Assembly (NCBI GenBank): GCA_963825595.1 | Contig: CAWGUE010000002.1 | Coordinates: 80,811 to 144,810, forward strand | Direction of reading: 5' to 3' | Source: JARFQH01 sp963825595 | GTDB taxonomy: Bacteria; Desulfobacterota; Desulfobacteria; Desulfobacterales; SG8-13 | DNA: 64,000 bases | In this document: one piece after another, positions 63,669 through 64,000 of the stretch | How positions within the stretch are numbered: position 1 is the first letter of the stretch | How the letters are laid out: each line of letters starts with the position of its first letter | The notes under the pieces: generated by a model | The model's database searches: none | Told to the model about the DNA's origin: nothing | What the model saw: only the letters and a program-made list of their open reading frames with translations | Translations under genes and position numbers: made by a program

Positions 63669-63767
63669 ACTCAGAAGGCGAAAACACTTCTGCTTGCACC
63701 GATCGTGGGTGGTCTTTTTCTTGTGGGCGGCATCGTGTTTCTGGTCGTGGGAAAAAAGAAAAGCTGA
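63669..63767 (+). other. Hydrophobic reading frame without a start codon
   Basis: In one plus-strand frame this reads LLLAPIVGGLFLVGGIVFLVVGKKKS and stops with TGA at 63765-63767. It looks like a membrane helix ending in KKK, as in small membrane proteins of this neighbourhood, but I see no ATG/GTG with a ribosome binding site and a stop lies just upstream. It is either a remnant or a chance frame. Confidence 0.25.
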
Positions 63768-63801
63768 TGGGAGGCAAAACGTTCCAATCTTGGAGGTTAT
63801 T

Positions 63802-64000
63802 ATGGAGAACAAAAGAAAAGCGTACGAAGAAAAACTTGATGCACAGTTGAAGGAATGGAACGCGCAGATCGCTCTGTTCAAGGCCAAGGCGGAAAATGCC
63901 AAGGCCGACGCGAAGGTCGATTACTACAAGACCATAGAGGCCTTGGAGAACAAACGGGATAAAGCCAAAACGAAGCTGCAGGAGTTGAAGACCGCCGGCG
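63802..64000 (+). CDS. Coiled-coil protein, N-terminal part (runs off the window)
   Basis: The visible part starts ENKRKAYEEKLDAQLKEWNAQ and continues as an Ala/Lys/Glu-rich helix (AKADAKVDYYKTIEALENKRDKAKTKLQELK). It has no signal peptide. TGGAGG precedes the ATG. It resembles the preceding lipoprotein in heptad composition, and both follow ftsH on the same strand. The remainder is outside the window, so no function is offered. Confidence 0.7.
   Translation, partial: MENKRKAYEEKLDAQLKEWNAQIALFKAKAENAKADAKVDYYKTIEALENKRDKAKTKLQELKTAG

Noticed and set aside
1..64000. CRISPR arrays, tRNA and rRNA genes
   Set aside because: Read on both strands, I saw no regularly spaced direct repeats and no cloverleaf or rRNA-like sequence; the dispersed repeats are not arrays.

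Overview
The window reads as bacterial chromosome with dense operons, Gram-negative envelope genes (OmpA-type proteins, lipoproteins, an AsmA-like protein, a periplasmic HtrA protease) and anaerobe-type C1 and nitrogen chemistry. The metF/metV pair, the MvhD-like iron-sulfur protein, the ferredoxin-fused glutamate synthase subunits, DUF3786 and the GldA/F/G-DUF4340 transporter together suggest a sulfate-reducing Desulfobacterota (Desulfobacteraceae/Desulfosarcinaceae-like). This is inference; there is no rRNA or tRNA to confirm it, and I saw no tRNA, rRNA, CRISPR array or intact insertion sequence.

Layout: 1-2.5 kb holds the 3' end of a glutamine synthetase, an SDR, an MDR dehydrogenase and an orphan Imm32-like gene. 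Pyruvate kinase (2.7-4.1 kb) and an OmpA-like protein (4.9-5.5 kb) follow, separated by AT-rich gaps. At 6.26-6.57 kb, on the minus strand, a promoter, a cobalamin riboswitch and a terminator stand together with no gene behind them. From 18.05 kb leftwards to 7.6 kb a run of minus-strand genes encodes an MvhD-like protein, MetV, MetF, two FMN/ferredoxin glutamate synthase-like subunits (one degenerate), a fused amidotransferase/GXGXG subunit, a HAD phosphatase and an aldehyde dehydrogenase. 18.6-24.6 kb carries DUF3786 and a GldA/F/G-like ABC exporter with DUF4340. 24.8-29.8 kb holds a frameshifted HtrA/DegP protease and an M16 peptidase with a frameshifted end. 30.3-37.2 kb has an OmpR-type two-component system, a VWA-OmpA protein, two SYLF proteins and an SH3-like secreted protein. 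37.4-44.5 kb has a frameshifted AsmA-like gene and a broken sensor/sigma-54 activator. 44.5-45.5 kb has VapBC plus a CopG-type antitoxin. 46.0-52.1 kb has a monooxygenase, two sulfatases around a HAD protein, and DUF202. 52.3-55.6 kb is a string of small lipoproteins and secreted proteins ending in a nonsense-interrupted gene. 56.1-59.5 kb has an aminotransferase, a small SDR and a phosphohexomutase. 59.7-64 kb has FtsH with small coiled-coil and membrane proteins.

Two themes run through the window. First, at least four families of short dispersed repeats sit between genes, the best being a tandem double hairpin of about 100 bp with four near-complete copies and one partial copy. Second, single-base frame breaks recur (HtrA twice, M16 once, AsmA once, the sensor/sigma-54 gene at least three times) along with one in-frame stop. 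These may be real decay or residual sequencing indels; the sequence alone cannot say which.
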